From: Holothuria scabra
Taxonomy: Eukaryota > Echinodermata > Holothuroidea > Aspidochirotida > Holothuriidae
NCBI GenBank assembly: GCA_037179385.1
Contig: CM074184.1
Span: forward strand, 17,068,001-17,132,000
Direction of reading: 5' to 3'
Length of the DNA: 64,000 bases
The position numbers and the translations under genes were made by a program. Shown here piece after piece: positions 34,291 through 45,504 of the stretch (within the stretch, counting starts at the first letter, position 1; every line of letters starts with the position of its first letter). Under the pieces are notes generated by a model that was not told the origin of the DNA, did no database searches, and saw only the letters and a list, made by a program, of their open reading frames with translations.

Positions 34291-35774
34291 TTGATCAAAT
34301 GTGTTTTAAGATTTTGAAACAGTTTCCCACACTTTTGTAGGCTAAGTTTTATTTGTAATGTCAGTGTTAAATGTTATTTTATTGTTAATGTTACATAACG
34401 TATTACTAGCATCTATATTAAATGATAAGAAGTTACTTCTCATCGGTGGTATGAAAACTGTCAAAAATTTTAGCATAGGCGACTATTTTGTCGGGTAACC
34501 GCACACAGAATGATGAAGGCATTACGTCAATGCAATTTTTAGAATTGTTAGCTTGTGCGTTAGTCCTATATACGCGCAGAACATTTCCCCCGGCACCCTT
34601 GTTAAAAATAGTGTGGGTTGTTGCAATTAACTCTCCAGTTATGTAAAGTGGTACATCATAATGATCGTCATGTCGTTTTGAGACAAAGCTATCTGTCACA
34701 AACAGTGCTTCAACTGCCATATCCACAGCTAACTCTAGTCGTTTCTCTACCACTTGTCTTTCCTCCTCTACTCGTAATGTCGTATACTTCTACAGATGTT
34801 TTGCCTCCATGGTGCTTCAACATTTGTACAAACCCTCAGCATTTTGAAAAGTTTTGTTCCACTACATGAAGACCCTTTCTTGTAGTTCCCTGGAGCAAGA
34901 AACCTTTCTGCTGGAAGTGCACTAATTGATGCTTACACACTAAACTGCTTTCAAAATACAACTTAAGCGTTTATGTAAACACACCAACAGAGAAAAGGGT
35001 TTCTTTAAATGCTTTTAAACAAAATTATCCATCAACCTAAAGGCGCTGATGCAGACATTCCGAAGGGGGGGGGGGTGACTTAAGAGGAAGCAAGGGTGTG
35101 AGGAAGTTGTGCTGCTAATTTTCCGTGTATTTAATTGTTGAAGTGGCGAAAAAGGGAGGGCTGAAGTCGTAAAAGCCCTTCGATCTGCGCCTTACATGGA
35201 AGACAAAAGAGCTACGAAATAGCTCCTTGGCACCAAGGAAACTCCCAGTAAAAACCACTAAACAACAACCATTTGTCCATTTATAACAAGACGATAAGAT
35301 TGATACCTACTATGCAACGGTGCTAGAAAATGATTCAAAATGGAATTTTCATGGAGAGCATTTCCATAGTCTGAAAAGATGGAAGGCGAAAGATTGAATT
35401 TCTATGTTGATTTTATGAAGGTACGTGACTAAACTAAGGTAAATATTGAGTGTTAATAATGAAAACCAGTTGATTTAGAACAATTATGTGGTATGATGAG
35501 GGGAAATGTATAAAATAACAATTTCGAGTTCTTGTCTTCTTCTTCATGAAAACCCTGACAATGATAAGCTTGCTGTGATGATGCTCATGATTTCTTTCTT
35601 TGTTCTTCAGTTCTTTTTTTATAGTTTAACATACAATTAATCATGGAAAACACTACTTGCAAGGACTTTATTTACTGAGTCTTTACCAAAAATTAACGTA
35701 CCGGTAGTGTAAATATTGGGTCCTTGGTCCTTAATAACAATCAGTGTGTTACAAATTTGTTCTTGTTTTAACAG
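34291..35774 (+). other. Intron 11, 3' part
   Basis: Mostly unassigned, apart from a protein-like minus-strand open frame listed separately and a poly-G run near 35065. It ends in acceptor tttaacag. Confidence 0.45.
34433..34789 (-). other. Unrecognised minus-strand open frame, about 118 codons
   Basis: The frame is open from a stop near 34790 down to a stop at 34433. The composition is protein-like: a charged N-terminal stretch EEERQVVEKRLELAVDM, then a mixed alpha/beta-looking sequence with two cysteines. I do not recognise a family. It could be a remnant exon of a transposon or nested gene, or chance, since ORFs of this size occur elsewhere in this window by chance. Confidence 0.2.
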
Positions 35775-35888
35775 TGGTCAATGAATGTCAGTCCAGTCCT
35801 TGCCAGAACGGAGGCACTTGTTTGGATCAACAAAATGCTTATGTTTGTGACTGTCCTGAAGGCTTTGCTGGAACAAATTGTGAAATGA
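35775..35888 (+). CDS. Exon 12: EGF-like domain, calcium-binding type
   Basis: The exon is 114 nt, 38 codons, phase 1-1. Read after splicing it starts [17 protein letters not shown] fits the O-fucose consensus (C2-x4-S/T-C3), and QSSP fits the O-glucose one. [10 protein letters not shown] and [10 protein letters not shown] complete six cysteines. The donor is atga|gtaagt. Confidence 0.9.
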   Translation, partial: WSMNVSPVLARTEALVWINKMLMFVTVLKALLEQIVK

Positions 35889-36305
35889 GTAAGTCAATGA
35901 TTCATGTCTGTAACTACTCTCTTAATTTTCAACATACCCAACTTACTTAACACTTAAAAATAATTGGAAAAGGTAGAATTGTGAACTGGTCCTGATGTTT
36001 GGATTCAGCTGGTATGATTTTAAGAGAATCGTGTTGTGAGTCAGATATTTTATTTTTCATTTGCAATTTTTCTTTCTCTTCAAACAAGGGCGAAGGAAGC
36101 GGGGGACTGGGGCGATAGCCTCTAAGCTTTTTTCATTTCTTCAAATCTCAATGGATCAATGCAAATGATGATCAAAAACCTTCTCCTTGTTTTATGCGCT
36201 TCTCGTTTTCCATCATTCCTGCATCTCGCGATCGTCACCTTCGGATTTTATCTCAGAGGCGCTGCGAGATATTATCTTAATCAAAGAATATTACCACAAG
36301 TTAAA
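35889..36305 (+). other. Intron 12, 5' part
   Basis: Nothing recognised before the U2-headed array. Confidence 0.45.
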
Positions 36306-36782
36306 CAGCCGCTCGGCGAAACAGATCTATGAAACTGCTTCCCAATGATGAAGCTACGTCCTCTTTCTAAAGTCCTCCCGACCCTCTGGCAAAGGGCCGT
36401 TCGGTGAAATCAAACCTGAAACTGCTTCCCGAAGAAGCTATTACGTCCACAGAAGGACCAACCTCACGGCCTTCAGACCATTTTCATCATTGGTCTGTCA
36501 TGTATGGCTCCATTCTAGACTGGATGAAAAGAACAGATACTACACATGATCTTAGCCAAAAGGCCGAGAAGTCATTACTTTTTCCAAAGTCCTCCCGACC
36601 CTCTGGCAAAGGGCCGTTCGGCGATACTGCTTCCCGAAGAAGCTATACGTCCACTTAAGGACAACACTTGACCAACCTCAAGGCCTTCAGACCATTTACA
36701 TTACTGGACTGCCATGTATGGCTCCATTCTTGACTGGGTGAAAAGAACAGATACTACACATGATTTAAGGCAAAAGGCCGAC
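36306..36782 (-). repeat. Head-to-tail repeats with a U2 snRNA-derived 5' head (SINE-like)
   Basis: Read on the minus strand there are two full units of about 210 bp, 36782-36575 and 36574-36361, then a headless fragment to 36306. Each unit begins with the 5' end of U2 snRNA: CTTCTCGGCCTTTTGGCTAA and GTGTAGTATCTGTTCTT are intact in the second unit and mutated at a few bases in the first. The U2 match stops after about 45 nt. A shared body without U2 homology follows (AATGGAGCCATACATG, GTCTGAAGGCC, CTTCGGGAAGCAGT, CCTTTGCCAGAGGGTCGGGAGGAC). This head-plus-body layout resembles snRNA-headed SINEs. Alternatively it is a tandemly amplified truncated U2 pseudogene. Confidence 0.65.
36529..36574 (-). 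pseudogene. U2 snRNA 5'-end fragment
   Basis: About 45 nt match positions 1-47 of U2 snRNA as known in animals, including the branch-point-pairing GTAGTA. The Sm site, the 3' stem-loops and the rest of the RNA are absent, so it is not a functional snRNA. A second, more mutated copy is at 36742-36782. Confidence 0.75.
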
Positions 36783-36954
36783 CACTAACAGTGTGATTTT
36801 TCCAACTCTCAAACTGAGAGATCCAAAAATTTATCCAAATATCGTTTTTAACATTTTCAATAAAGCCCAGACTTGTATATTACGTACTTTCTCAAGTAAC
36901 AAAAATGTGGGTACTTTAGGTTGGCCTATTGGTTATATGAGAACACTGACATAG
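36783..36954 (+). other. Intron 12, unassigned stretch
   Basis: No feature recognised between the U2-headed array and the GAATTC array. Confidence 0.4.
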
Positions 36955-37075
36955 TACCTCGGAATTCTGAGATAGTATCCTAGGAATATGACTGTGTCTC
37001 GGGATTCTGGGTTTGTATCTCAGAATTCTAAGGGAGTGTCTCGGAATTCTGAGCTACCAAGTCAGAATTACGAGA
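36955..37075 (+). repeat. Tandem ~21-bp array, motif CTCGGAATTCTGAG
   Basis: About six units, the best being CTCGGAATTCTGAGATAGTAT and CTCGGAATTCTGAGCTACCAA, each with a palindromic GAATTC core. A weaker related array lies at 19215-19315. Confidence 0.65.
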
Positions 37076-37895
37076 TGATGAATATGCAAACCATGAACAT
37101 TAAGTTGACTTAAGGAATATCACGCGAATATTATTACGAGTACAACAGCTATTTTAACTGAATATACCAAAAAAACGCACATTTCAAAGTTTGTTAAAAA
37201 AATTGGACATGCCGCAAACCACATCATATGGAAAGTCTGTCGGCTGGGGTTGAAATTTGAAAGGATTATGATGATTCCTCGCACAATCTGAGCTGCTGAC
37301 ACAGTTGACCAAGGCCCGGTCAATTTGGACTCTGCACGGAATGAATAAGCACTTGTCGTTTCACAATCCCAAATTTATTTTTATTAAAATCGTTATGATG
37401 TGATCAACAATTCCATTGAATTTCATAGTGTTTTGATCTGTAGTCGTAAGTCTTAGTGAATTTTAAGCTTTCATTCTACATACTGTACGTACTGCTATAA
37501 TTACTATATTTTCCAGTTTTGTGTTCAGTGTTTGTTTTCTTCTGCCTTTTTTATTTTCCTATTCAGAGGAAAAAAATATTACCGACTCAGTTGGTTACTG
37601 CATGACTGACTGACTTTTTGACTCTTTGGCTGACTAATTGACCGACTAACTTACTTGTTGCGATGCGATAAGGGATTCAATACCCGTTTGTTACAAAGAC
37701 AACATTCTCAAAGAAGACGTAATTTGCGACGGATATCCCTGCTTGGGATGCAAGGGCAGGCTTGATAAACATTAAACTTGGACGACAAACGGTCGACGAG
37801 GACAAACAGGTATTTTCTCTTGCATTGTAAACCTCAGGAAACATAAATTCATACAGGAAAGAGAATTTAACATGACACTTATAAAATTATTTCAG
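37076..37895 (+). other. Intron 12, 3' part
   Basis: Nothing recognised except a short CTGACTGACTTTTTGACTC-type imperfect repeat near 37600. Confidence 0.45.
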
Positions 37896-38006
37896 GTACA
37901 AACGACTGTGTGGACAATCCATGTGTAAATGGCCGATGTATAGATGGGCAAAATACATTTACGTGTATTTGTGACCCAGGATTTGAAGGACTAACATGTG
38001 CAATTA
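37896..38006 (+). CDS. Exon 13: EGF-like domain
   Basis: The exon is 111 nt, 37 codons, phase 1-1. After splicing it starts STNDCVDNPC, with the short loop CVNGRC, then CIDGQNTFTC and FEGLTC. Six cysteines. The acceptor is atttcag and the donor is atta|gtgagt. Confidence 0.88.
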
Positions 38007-38472
38007 GTGAGTATAACATAATATGATATGCCGGTATTAATGTCTGTAAAAATGATGTATTCATTAGTCTATAATTCACCCAAACGGCTTTATGTATAAT
38101 AAAAGTTATTTCAATAGTCCGCCATCCGCACGTCGTGACTTACGTGTCTATTAATTTGTCAGCGTTGAAATAATTCAATTTAGATTGTAACTTTTAAAGA
38201 ATGGCATCATCCGTTAACGTATTCTTATAGAAAGAGTGTATGGAAACTTGTAGGCGTTCAGGAATTTTGGCCCTTTTATTTTTTCATCTGGAGGATGTGA
38301 GGAGAGATTTGAGGTTGAGGGTTGCCATTTCGAGCAATGTATATGTATTTATATTTGACTGTTCAGTAAGCTCGGTAAGCAGTCATCTCCAGATCTGAGA
38401 ACAGTGCAATTTTTATTGCACAACTACTACAATTTGCAAGCTACGGTAATATCTTACCATTGACGACAGATC
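38007..38472 (+). other. Intron 13, 5' part
   Basis: Unassigned. Confidence 0.45.
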
Positions 38473-40484
38473 AAGGGGTGGCGCCAGGATTTGCCCGACA
38501 GGGGGAGGGGCAGCATTTCGAGTCCCCGACACAGGCAGTGAGTTAGTTCCAGTGGGACGTGACTTGGTAGAATCTCAGGGGTGCAAAGCGCGCCGAAATT
38601 TTTGGCCTTTTTCAAGAAAATGTATTAAAATCTGGTGTTTGTTAAGCAGAAAAATGTTAAATCAAAATTTGGCATCTTTAAGGACCATTAAAAAGTTGGG
38701 GTGTTTATTGAAGAATCTGTCCTTCATATGGGCGAAATAAAAAAACGTTACATAGGTTACAGCTTGAATTATTTTCGGGTTACGCATTTCATCGAACTAG
38801 GCCTAGGTACTAAGGCTTTCAGACCTAACTGGAAATTTCCCCGAAAACTTTTTCCCTTTTTGAAACGAAGATTTGAAAATTAACAACTTATTGGAGAAGA
38901 TTTGAAAATTAACAGCATATTGGAGAAATTTTAGAACTTTATGAAAAAAAATTGTTTTTGGGTAAGGTTACAATGAAAAATTTGGGCTTTATATTCATTG
39001 ATATACGTGTCAAGAGCAATTGTCGCAGTGATTAAGAGCATTCGTTTGGGTGTTTTATTGTACGGAGTATACATCGAAAATAAAAAAGTTTGCCATTTTT
39101 AACAAATATTAGAGATTGTGAAGGTTATATTGGTAGAGCTGTAACTTTATGACCGATTTTGTGGGTTTATGGAAGAATTTGACCCTCCTATGAGAAAAAT
39201 CAAGTAGGAGGTTAATTTGTAGTTTTGTTGGGGTTTCTGAATAACATAATGGAAACTAAGGCCCTCGGAATTTTCCTCGAGGAAAAGTTTGGCTTCCCAT
39301 ATATTTCAAGTTTTATATTTTGTATATTGACATGTGCGGACGAGAGTGTTTTAATTTAGTAGAAGGCAGAATAGTCTATTTTGTCTGAAAAATGTAATCC
39401 TGCCGGAAAACTATCTAGAAATGCACAGAAATTTTTGAAAAGTTGAAAACCCCAGACAGCCGGAAATGGCTTTTGCCAGGCTCGTAACCAGAAGCAAAGC
39501 AGTCTTTATTTTAAGCTTTTTTCGCTATAAAATTTTCACTTCTATTGCCCTCAAACGAAGAATAGTTTGCAAGCATGCATTGTTCTGTTGAGTAATCTGT
39601 TCGACCAAAACACTGTCAAAGCGAAGCGCCATCATAAGTTGGCGCGGGGCGTAGAGAAAAGTTTTAAAAAATCTAACCCTCAGACAGCCGGAAATTGAAT
39701 TTCCAAGACTTGTAACTAGGAATGAAGCAGTCGTTATTTATGAAAGTTTCACTTTAATAGAAAAAAACCCAACTTGCTGCGTGGTCAGAAAATAACCAGA
39801 TAAAAGGTAAAGCTACAATTAAATGAAATCGTCTTGTCGTTTTTTGACTCTACTGAGACTCCTCGCTGTATTCAACTGCGAGGACCACTAAGTTTATGAA
39901 ATTTTCTATGTGTCTATCCGAACCCCCGACAATAAATGATTTTACTTCCGACGTCTTTGAAAATATGTCATGTTACAACAAGGTGGCTTCAAATGAGTTT
40001 CAGTCAGACTTATTTGGACAGGACGCATTCCCGCATTTCTGTTAAATATTATGTTCTCAACGACAGGGGAAAGGGCAACCTTTCCCGACGGGGTATGGCC
40101 CGTGGTTCCCCGCTGGTGCCACCTTTGGTCACGTCTGCACGAGGAATTTCCAGCTCCCTGGTCTGAAACACAAGTCTTGGTTATAGGTGACCTTACGCGC
40201 ACGGATTTAAGATGGGACAAGGTACATATAATGAGTTTGAACAGAGACATAAACTATGAGCCATGAGAAGTAATTGAAGATCAATTCCGATATGTATTAA
40301 AATAGTGTTATTACAAAAAAAATGTTGTTCAAAATCACCCATTCAGTAAATTTAGTTATCGTGGGTTTTTTTCATAATTTTTTAGACCTCCCCGACGAAA
40401 CCGCCGACCTTCCCCAAGGGGGGGGGGGGGGCAGTGTTCCCCGACAGGGCATGGCCCCCCGGTCCTCCGCTGGCGCCACCCCTG
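38473..40484. mobile_element. Probable non-autonomous hAT-type element with AGGGGTGGCGCCAG ends
   Basis: The left end AAGGGGTGGCGCCAG and the right end CTGGCGCCACCCCTG are inverted. Outside them are 8-bp near-direct repeats, gacagatc (38465-38472) and gacagttc (40485-40492), differing by one base. Eight-base target duplications and CAGGGG-type ends are typical of hAT transposons. No transposase frame is visible in the 2 kb. It contains the dispersed repeat at 39385-39840. The similar GC-rich ends may also reflect several nested elements. Confidence 0.5.
39385..39840 (+). repeat. Dispersed repeat with internal ~280-bp periodicity, copy 2
   Basis: GAAAAATGTAATCCTGCCGG, CAGACAGCCGGAAAT (twice, near 39455 and 39685) and AGTTGGCGCGGGGCG match the repeat at 27405-28200. 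The twofold internal repetition is at about 230-280 bp. Confidence 0.5.
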
Positions 40485-40638
40485 GACAGTTCACATGATG
40501 TATCTCAAGCTTAGGCGTGAAAGCTGTATCTTTGTGAGTTTTGACTCAATATTGGTCACAAATATAATGATAACGATGTTACATTTTGACAATAATGGCA
40601 CTCATCATAACAAGAATTTGTTTCCCCCTTATTAACAG

Positions 40639-40752
40639 ATTCAGATGATTGCAATCCAAACCCATGTCTGAATGGTGCTACATGTGTGGACGGAGTGATG
40701 TCTTTCACTTGTAACTGTCGACAAAACTTTGGTGGAACCTTTTGCGAAATAA
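40639..40752 (+). CDS. Exon 14: EGF-like domain
   Basis: The exon is 114 nt, 38 codons, phase 1-1. It starts DSDDCNPNPC. CLNGATC fits the O-fucose consensus; CVDGVMSFTC and CRQNFGGTFC follow. Six cysteines. A second in-phase acceptor (attcag, exon start 40645) would drop two residues before DDC. The donor is ataa|gtacgc. Confidence 0.87.
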
Positions 40753-43150
40753 GTACGCTGATTTCATTATGATATGTGCACACTTTCTTTTGAAATCTAG
40801 GTAGATGGTGCACTATGAGTGCACTATTATTATATTTCTTATAGGCTCAAGTAAACGGTTTTCGAAGCCATAAAGTCATTTGAATACCGCAGTGTTATGT
40901 TCTGTTCATTCTTCTTAAAAGAAGAATTTGAAGTCATTTCAAAATTTGACATGTCAAAGGGGTACAGAACTAATCACAAGCATTTTGGTGAAATTTGCAT
41001 TGGAATCCGATTTGTGGTTTTGAAGATATGGGAAGGTAAAGTTGTCACATTTTAAGCGAAAAGTGAATTTGAACCACCAAATAGGGCGTCATCACTTCCT
41101 CATATTAACGGTCGATCTTTTGTTTTTCTTTAAACTTTTCACTCTACTGTATTTTCTCCTCAATAATCCTATATCACCAAGATGTGATTCCATAAGTTGT
41201 ATGAGAACCTCAAAAACTTTGCTTTCACTGCAAAGAGGTCCTATTCAAGGTCAAAACAACAGTCCTAAAAAGAAAGGGACAAAGCGAAACAAAGCTTTCC
41301 TTGTCAATGTAAGCAAGTGATAAAATCTCTGCTCGAGCCCTTCAACCTCACTTTGGAAGACAAATTCATTTGCTGGTAAGTCGAGAACAACATATCTGAT
41401 TTGAATGGCAATTTCACCACACTTTGTAGGTTTGGTTCTTCATTTTGACACATGAAACTCAAACTTGTGCTTAACCTTTCCCTTTTAAGAGGTCGGTCGA
41501 CTCTTCAAAAACTCAGCGAATTGTTCGCAGACCTATTTGCTCTGGATAAATTACCCATTGTTTTGGTGAAAACTCTTTTGAGTTTGTTTCAAAAATTGAT
41601 GCCTGATGTGAGAGGATGAGAGCACAAAAAATGGATTTGTGTAAGGGATTGGGGGACAAAACTTTGACACTATACTTTGTTCCTGGGTTAGAAATTCCTG
41701 ACTTTCCTGAGACAATAAGTAGTAAGAGGGACGGGGGGGGGGGGGTGTAGAATCAAAGTTTCAAGAACGATCGATTTGGTAAGATTTAGTTTTAACATCG
41801 CTAATATTGTCATTTTTGGTTTCCCGAATGGGAATACCTATTTAGTGGTGCAGACGTTAACTTTTCAAAACTAGTGTAGAATCTTGCATTTTAGTGTTGG
41901 CGTATACTATGGTTCGTTTACTTCCTTAACGTTGGCATTGGTTTAATTTACTGACGAACTATAAAGACCTATTATTCACTGTATTACAGGGAGTTGCCAG
42001 GGATTTGTCTGACAACTCTCTGGTCTGAAGCAAATAGGCATACAGTGCTTCCTTTCAATTGTTTGTGATGACTCACGACAGGAGGGATCATTTCAACGTG
42101 GACAACTGTGCCTTCTACTTCTTCACGAAAAAAAGTATTGTTTGGAATTAAAAGAATTCCTGAAGATTTTGAAAGAATTTGTTTTAACAGTGTACTTTAA
42201 GTATTCAGTTTTTTACGGTTAATTTGAAACTCTGAGGAGGAGTAACTTTTGAAGAGAGAAATGCTTTCATCTCCTTTGAAATGCATGTTCGACCATGGAA
42301 TGACGTGATATGTATCTCACAAGTTTCAAGGGAGATTATCAACGTACAGAAGCTGAGAAAAGGCTTAGTTTCAGAAGAAAGGCATACGTATTAGGCGTTT
42401 GGGGATTCAGTTAGATAAGGTGTAACGGCTGGTTTTCTAACCGATTGGTTTAAGTCGGGCCGGCAACGGCCCTTTTCAATTGTGGATTACTATCTTGCTT
42501 TCCCTAATCCATTTCTTATGCCGATCACCAAGCCCAATGGCAGTAGGTTCCATTTTTAAAGTTTTTGGTAGGAACCGGCCTAGCCTGAGTCGAATTCCAG
42601 AACTATGGCCTCCTACTCCTTCCAGATACAAGTCGGATTCTCTAACCAAATGAATATGCAGTGGGTCAAGCCTTTATTTATTTATCCGTTCTGGAAACGT
42701 TTCACAACTTAGTTTTGATCTCTTTATAAGAACAAGTCCTAATTAAAATTCCGTTTTTTAATGGTTTAGCAGTCGGTTATAATTTGAACTCAATTTCGAG
42801 CAGAATAAGCAGATGATGACCACTTTTTTGATCCAAAGAGAACTTCAAGCCGACACGGATGAAACCGTAGGTCAAATTGATTCAAACTTCAGAATAAGAA
42901 CCCACCTTTTCATTTTGGACCATCAAATCTTCTGTGTGTAAGTTTATATCTTCATCAGACTCATTCTCAAACAATTTATCACAAACCAAAAAACAAGGTC
43001 TTAATAAGCAATGTGAAGAAGTCAAATACTTGCAGCTTGAATCAACTTTTCCTTGAATGTAAACATTTAACTTTGTTAAGTTCATCAATTGAAATGGCAC
43101 GGCAACGGTTTACGATCACCTAAATAGAAAAAGTACCCGGTTTATGATTC
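40753..43150 (+). other. Intron 14, most of it
   Basis: 2.4 kb with no exon or defined element. There is a poly-G run near 41740 and a short inverted pair AGGGAGTTGCCAGGG / CAACTCTCTGG near 41990-42025. Confidence 0.45.
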
Positions 43151-43412
43151 TATACAGGAATCCGGACAGCAAGTGATGGTCTGATTTCAGTCGGCCATAA
43201 CTGCGGTCCATTACCTTTAAATCTTTCGATTTCCTCGCTAACCTCTATCATGAATGGTTGTAAACTAATTTTTATCTTAAATCCTCTAAGTTCACGAAAT
43301 ATGAGGGTTTGAATTTCATGTAAACAACAAGTAAAGACGGTTTTAGGCTGATGGACCCCACTAATGACGGCCTATAGTCATAAAAAATAAGCGCTAATCG
43401 GATTCGTCTATA
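43151..43412 (+). mobile_element. TIR element, TATAGACGAAT family, copy 1 (direct)
   Basis: The left end TATACAGGAATCCG and the right end CGGATTCGTCTATA form a 14-bp TIR with three mismatches. The body matches the inverted copy at 50981-51232 along its length (GGTCTGATTTCAGTC, GATATGAGGGTTTGAA-like, CTGATGGACCCCA). It ends only 40 bp before exon 15. No coding capacity. Confidence 0.72.
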
Positions 43413-43452
43413 GTATAGTTTGTTTAGATTGATTTTTGTATCTATTGCATAG

Positions 43453-43575
43453 ATTTGGATGACTGTGTACCAACGAATCCTTGTTTAAATGGCGGTACCT
43501 GCATTAACGGCAATGGTGCAGGAGTCTTTACGTGTGACTGTCCTAATGGCTTTACTGGCCAGCGATGTGAGACAA
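43453..43575 (+). CDS. Exon 15: EGF-like domain
   Basis: The exon is 123 nt, 41 codons, phase 1-1. It starts [18 protein letters not shown] is an O-fucose-type loop. The C3-C4 loop is two to three residues longer than usual ([12 protein letters not shown]). [10 protein letters not shown] closes the domain. Six cysteines. The acceptor is attgcatag and the donor is acaa|gtaaga. Confidence 0.9.
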
Positions 43576-44708
43576 GTAAGAAAAAAATATTATATTGCCT
43601 TTGTTTTCTATCTCAATGCTCTAAGACTGCATATTAGGACCTTCTAAAAATACTACTCTAATCAGCCAGCTCAAAGTTACCGTTTCGTTCTAAAGGTTCA
43701 GAGGTTTTAATGGTATATTAACGCGCTTTTCCAAAAATCCACTGTTGCTTTAATAAAGCATAGCAAACAGTGATCAAATCTATGCATAGTGTTGGACTAG
43801 TCTCTTTAGGTCGTATGTCACAGGGGAAAAGAGTGCTTTGGCCGACCTAACAAGCCCAGCCACTGCACTTTTGAAGGGGGAAATTCCAGTAAACAGTTAG
43901 GGAGGTAACTCTTTTCGGGGGAAAATGATTTTGTCGACCGATGTTGGAAAAAGGGCCATTGGTGACGCTATTTTCAAATTCCTCCCTTGATGCTTTGCGA
44001 TATCCTACCGGGGAAATTCAACGGAGACGAACGTTCAAAGCACATGGAAAATTTCATGGATCTTAGGAAAGGGAAATTTTGGAATATTTAGAAAATTTGT
44101 TGCTAGGGTAACAAAAAAACGGGATCATGTTTGGTAGTTCACCTCGCAAATTTTGAGATATCGAGCAATTTTGCCACGTTCTGTGTCTTTAGCTTATATT
44201 ATAGGCTCGACACAGCCGCAAGATTTATGCACTTTTTTACAGAAAGTTGTGAGAGTTTCTCATGCTTGCAATTAAGCTCATTAATACGTTGCTGAAACTT
44301 TCTTGTAATTTCGATCTGTGGTGGTGAATAGATAATTTTGTGTTTGAATATTTCCACATTTACAAAACAAAGCGACGACTGTGAAGAGGTATGCACTAAG
44401 CGCTCGTGAATATTGATGCTACAAGTTTTCCCCCGATCGGGTGAATTCGCATTTTCACCAGAAAACGGTTATCTCCCGAACTGGTAAAGTACGCATTTGT
44501 TGCTTTGATATTAGGTTTTTGTTTTTGTTCTCATGGGTAAACCTTTCAATGTTTAATCTTGAAATGGAACAATTCGAATGTATCATTGTGTTCAAATCTA
44601 GTTCCGAAGAATGAAGCTGAGTTGAATGTTTTGCAAACGTACGGCATGACTGGAATACTGTGTTCTGCCATGAATGATTTCAAACTTTTTGTCACTTTTC
44701 AAATACAG
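43576..44708 (+). other. Intron 15 (1133 bp)
   Basis: No element recognised. Confidence 0.5.
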
Positions 44709-44819
44709 ATTCTATGTGCACTCCTAGTCCTTGCGTTAATGAAATTCAGTGTTTCCCACAACCTAATGGGTTTCTATGCCTTTGTCAAGATGGCTGGCAA
44801 GGGACTCTTTGCAGCATTG
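44709..44819 (+). CDS. Exon 16: EGF-like domain (no ATG-led ORF)
   Basis: The exon is 111 nt, 37 codons, phase 1-1. The exon has six cysteines in EGF spacing (DSMCTPSPC, CVNEIQC, GFLCLC, WQGTLC), although a longer ORF in another frame covers the same DNA. Glycine at the C2-C3 loop is replaced (VNEIQ). There is no calcium-binding start. The acceptor is aaatacag and the donor is attg|gtaagt. It directly precedes the isolated FN3 exon. Confidence 0.85.
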
Positions 44820-45504
44820 GTAAGTTCATCAGGATTGAATCAGTTGTTTTATTTTCATCAAAACAATTTCTTGAATAGTTCAAGGGTATTGTGCGCGAGA
44901 ATGTTTTGTGTTTGGAACTTAGTTTGTTTTCTCTGTAGCAAAATATAATAAAAAATTACAACATTCTTCATGGATCTAATGGGGACAGACTTTTCATGAT
45001 ATGTACCAATTATGACGTACATAAGTTGTATGGATCGACAAGTTTTTATGGCATTGAGAATTGAGAAGTAATCTTTCTCTTAATTTCCACCGTAATCCTA
45101 ATAGGAAATGTTTTGTACTGACCGAAATATTGTTTCATCATAAACTGGTTCTGTATGATTGAGTTGGTAAGTTAGTTTGTTAGAATCTGCTGAACTTTGT
45201 CACAGAATTCCCTGCTTTCAATTACACTTCGGCGTTTAAATTGGACTAGTTAGGAGACGATTTTCTTGGAACGAAAACGTTAACTTTGAATAATTCTTAT
45301 TGATGCAGGAGATTGAACTGTGAGCCTTTTACAATATTCACGATCTTCCAACGGAAATGGGGGACACCTCACCCTTTTCCGGCGATATGGCTATGTAGTT
45401 GACCACCCAAAACGAAAATCCTGCTTACGCCAGTAGCTTTCTCTCTTCTGAGTTCTAGCAACCACGAGGATTTTTTAGACATAATGTCTCTCTTTCTTTT
45501 ACAG
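44820..45504 (+). other. Intron 16 (685 bp)
   Basis: No element recognised; ends ttttacag. Confidence 0.55.

Noticed and set aside
36529..36574. Functional U2 snRNA gene
   Set aside because: Only the first ~45 nt match; the Sm site and 3' stem-loops are absent.
44559..44948. 129-codon + strand ORF
   Set aside because: Wrong frame: the EGF exon at 44709-44819 uses another frame with correct phase and cysteines.
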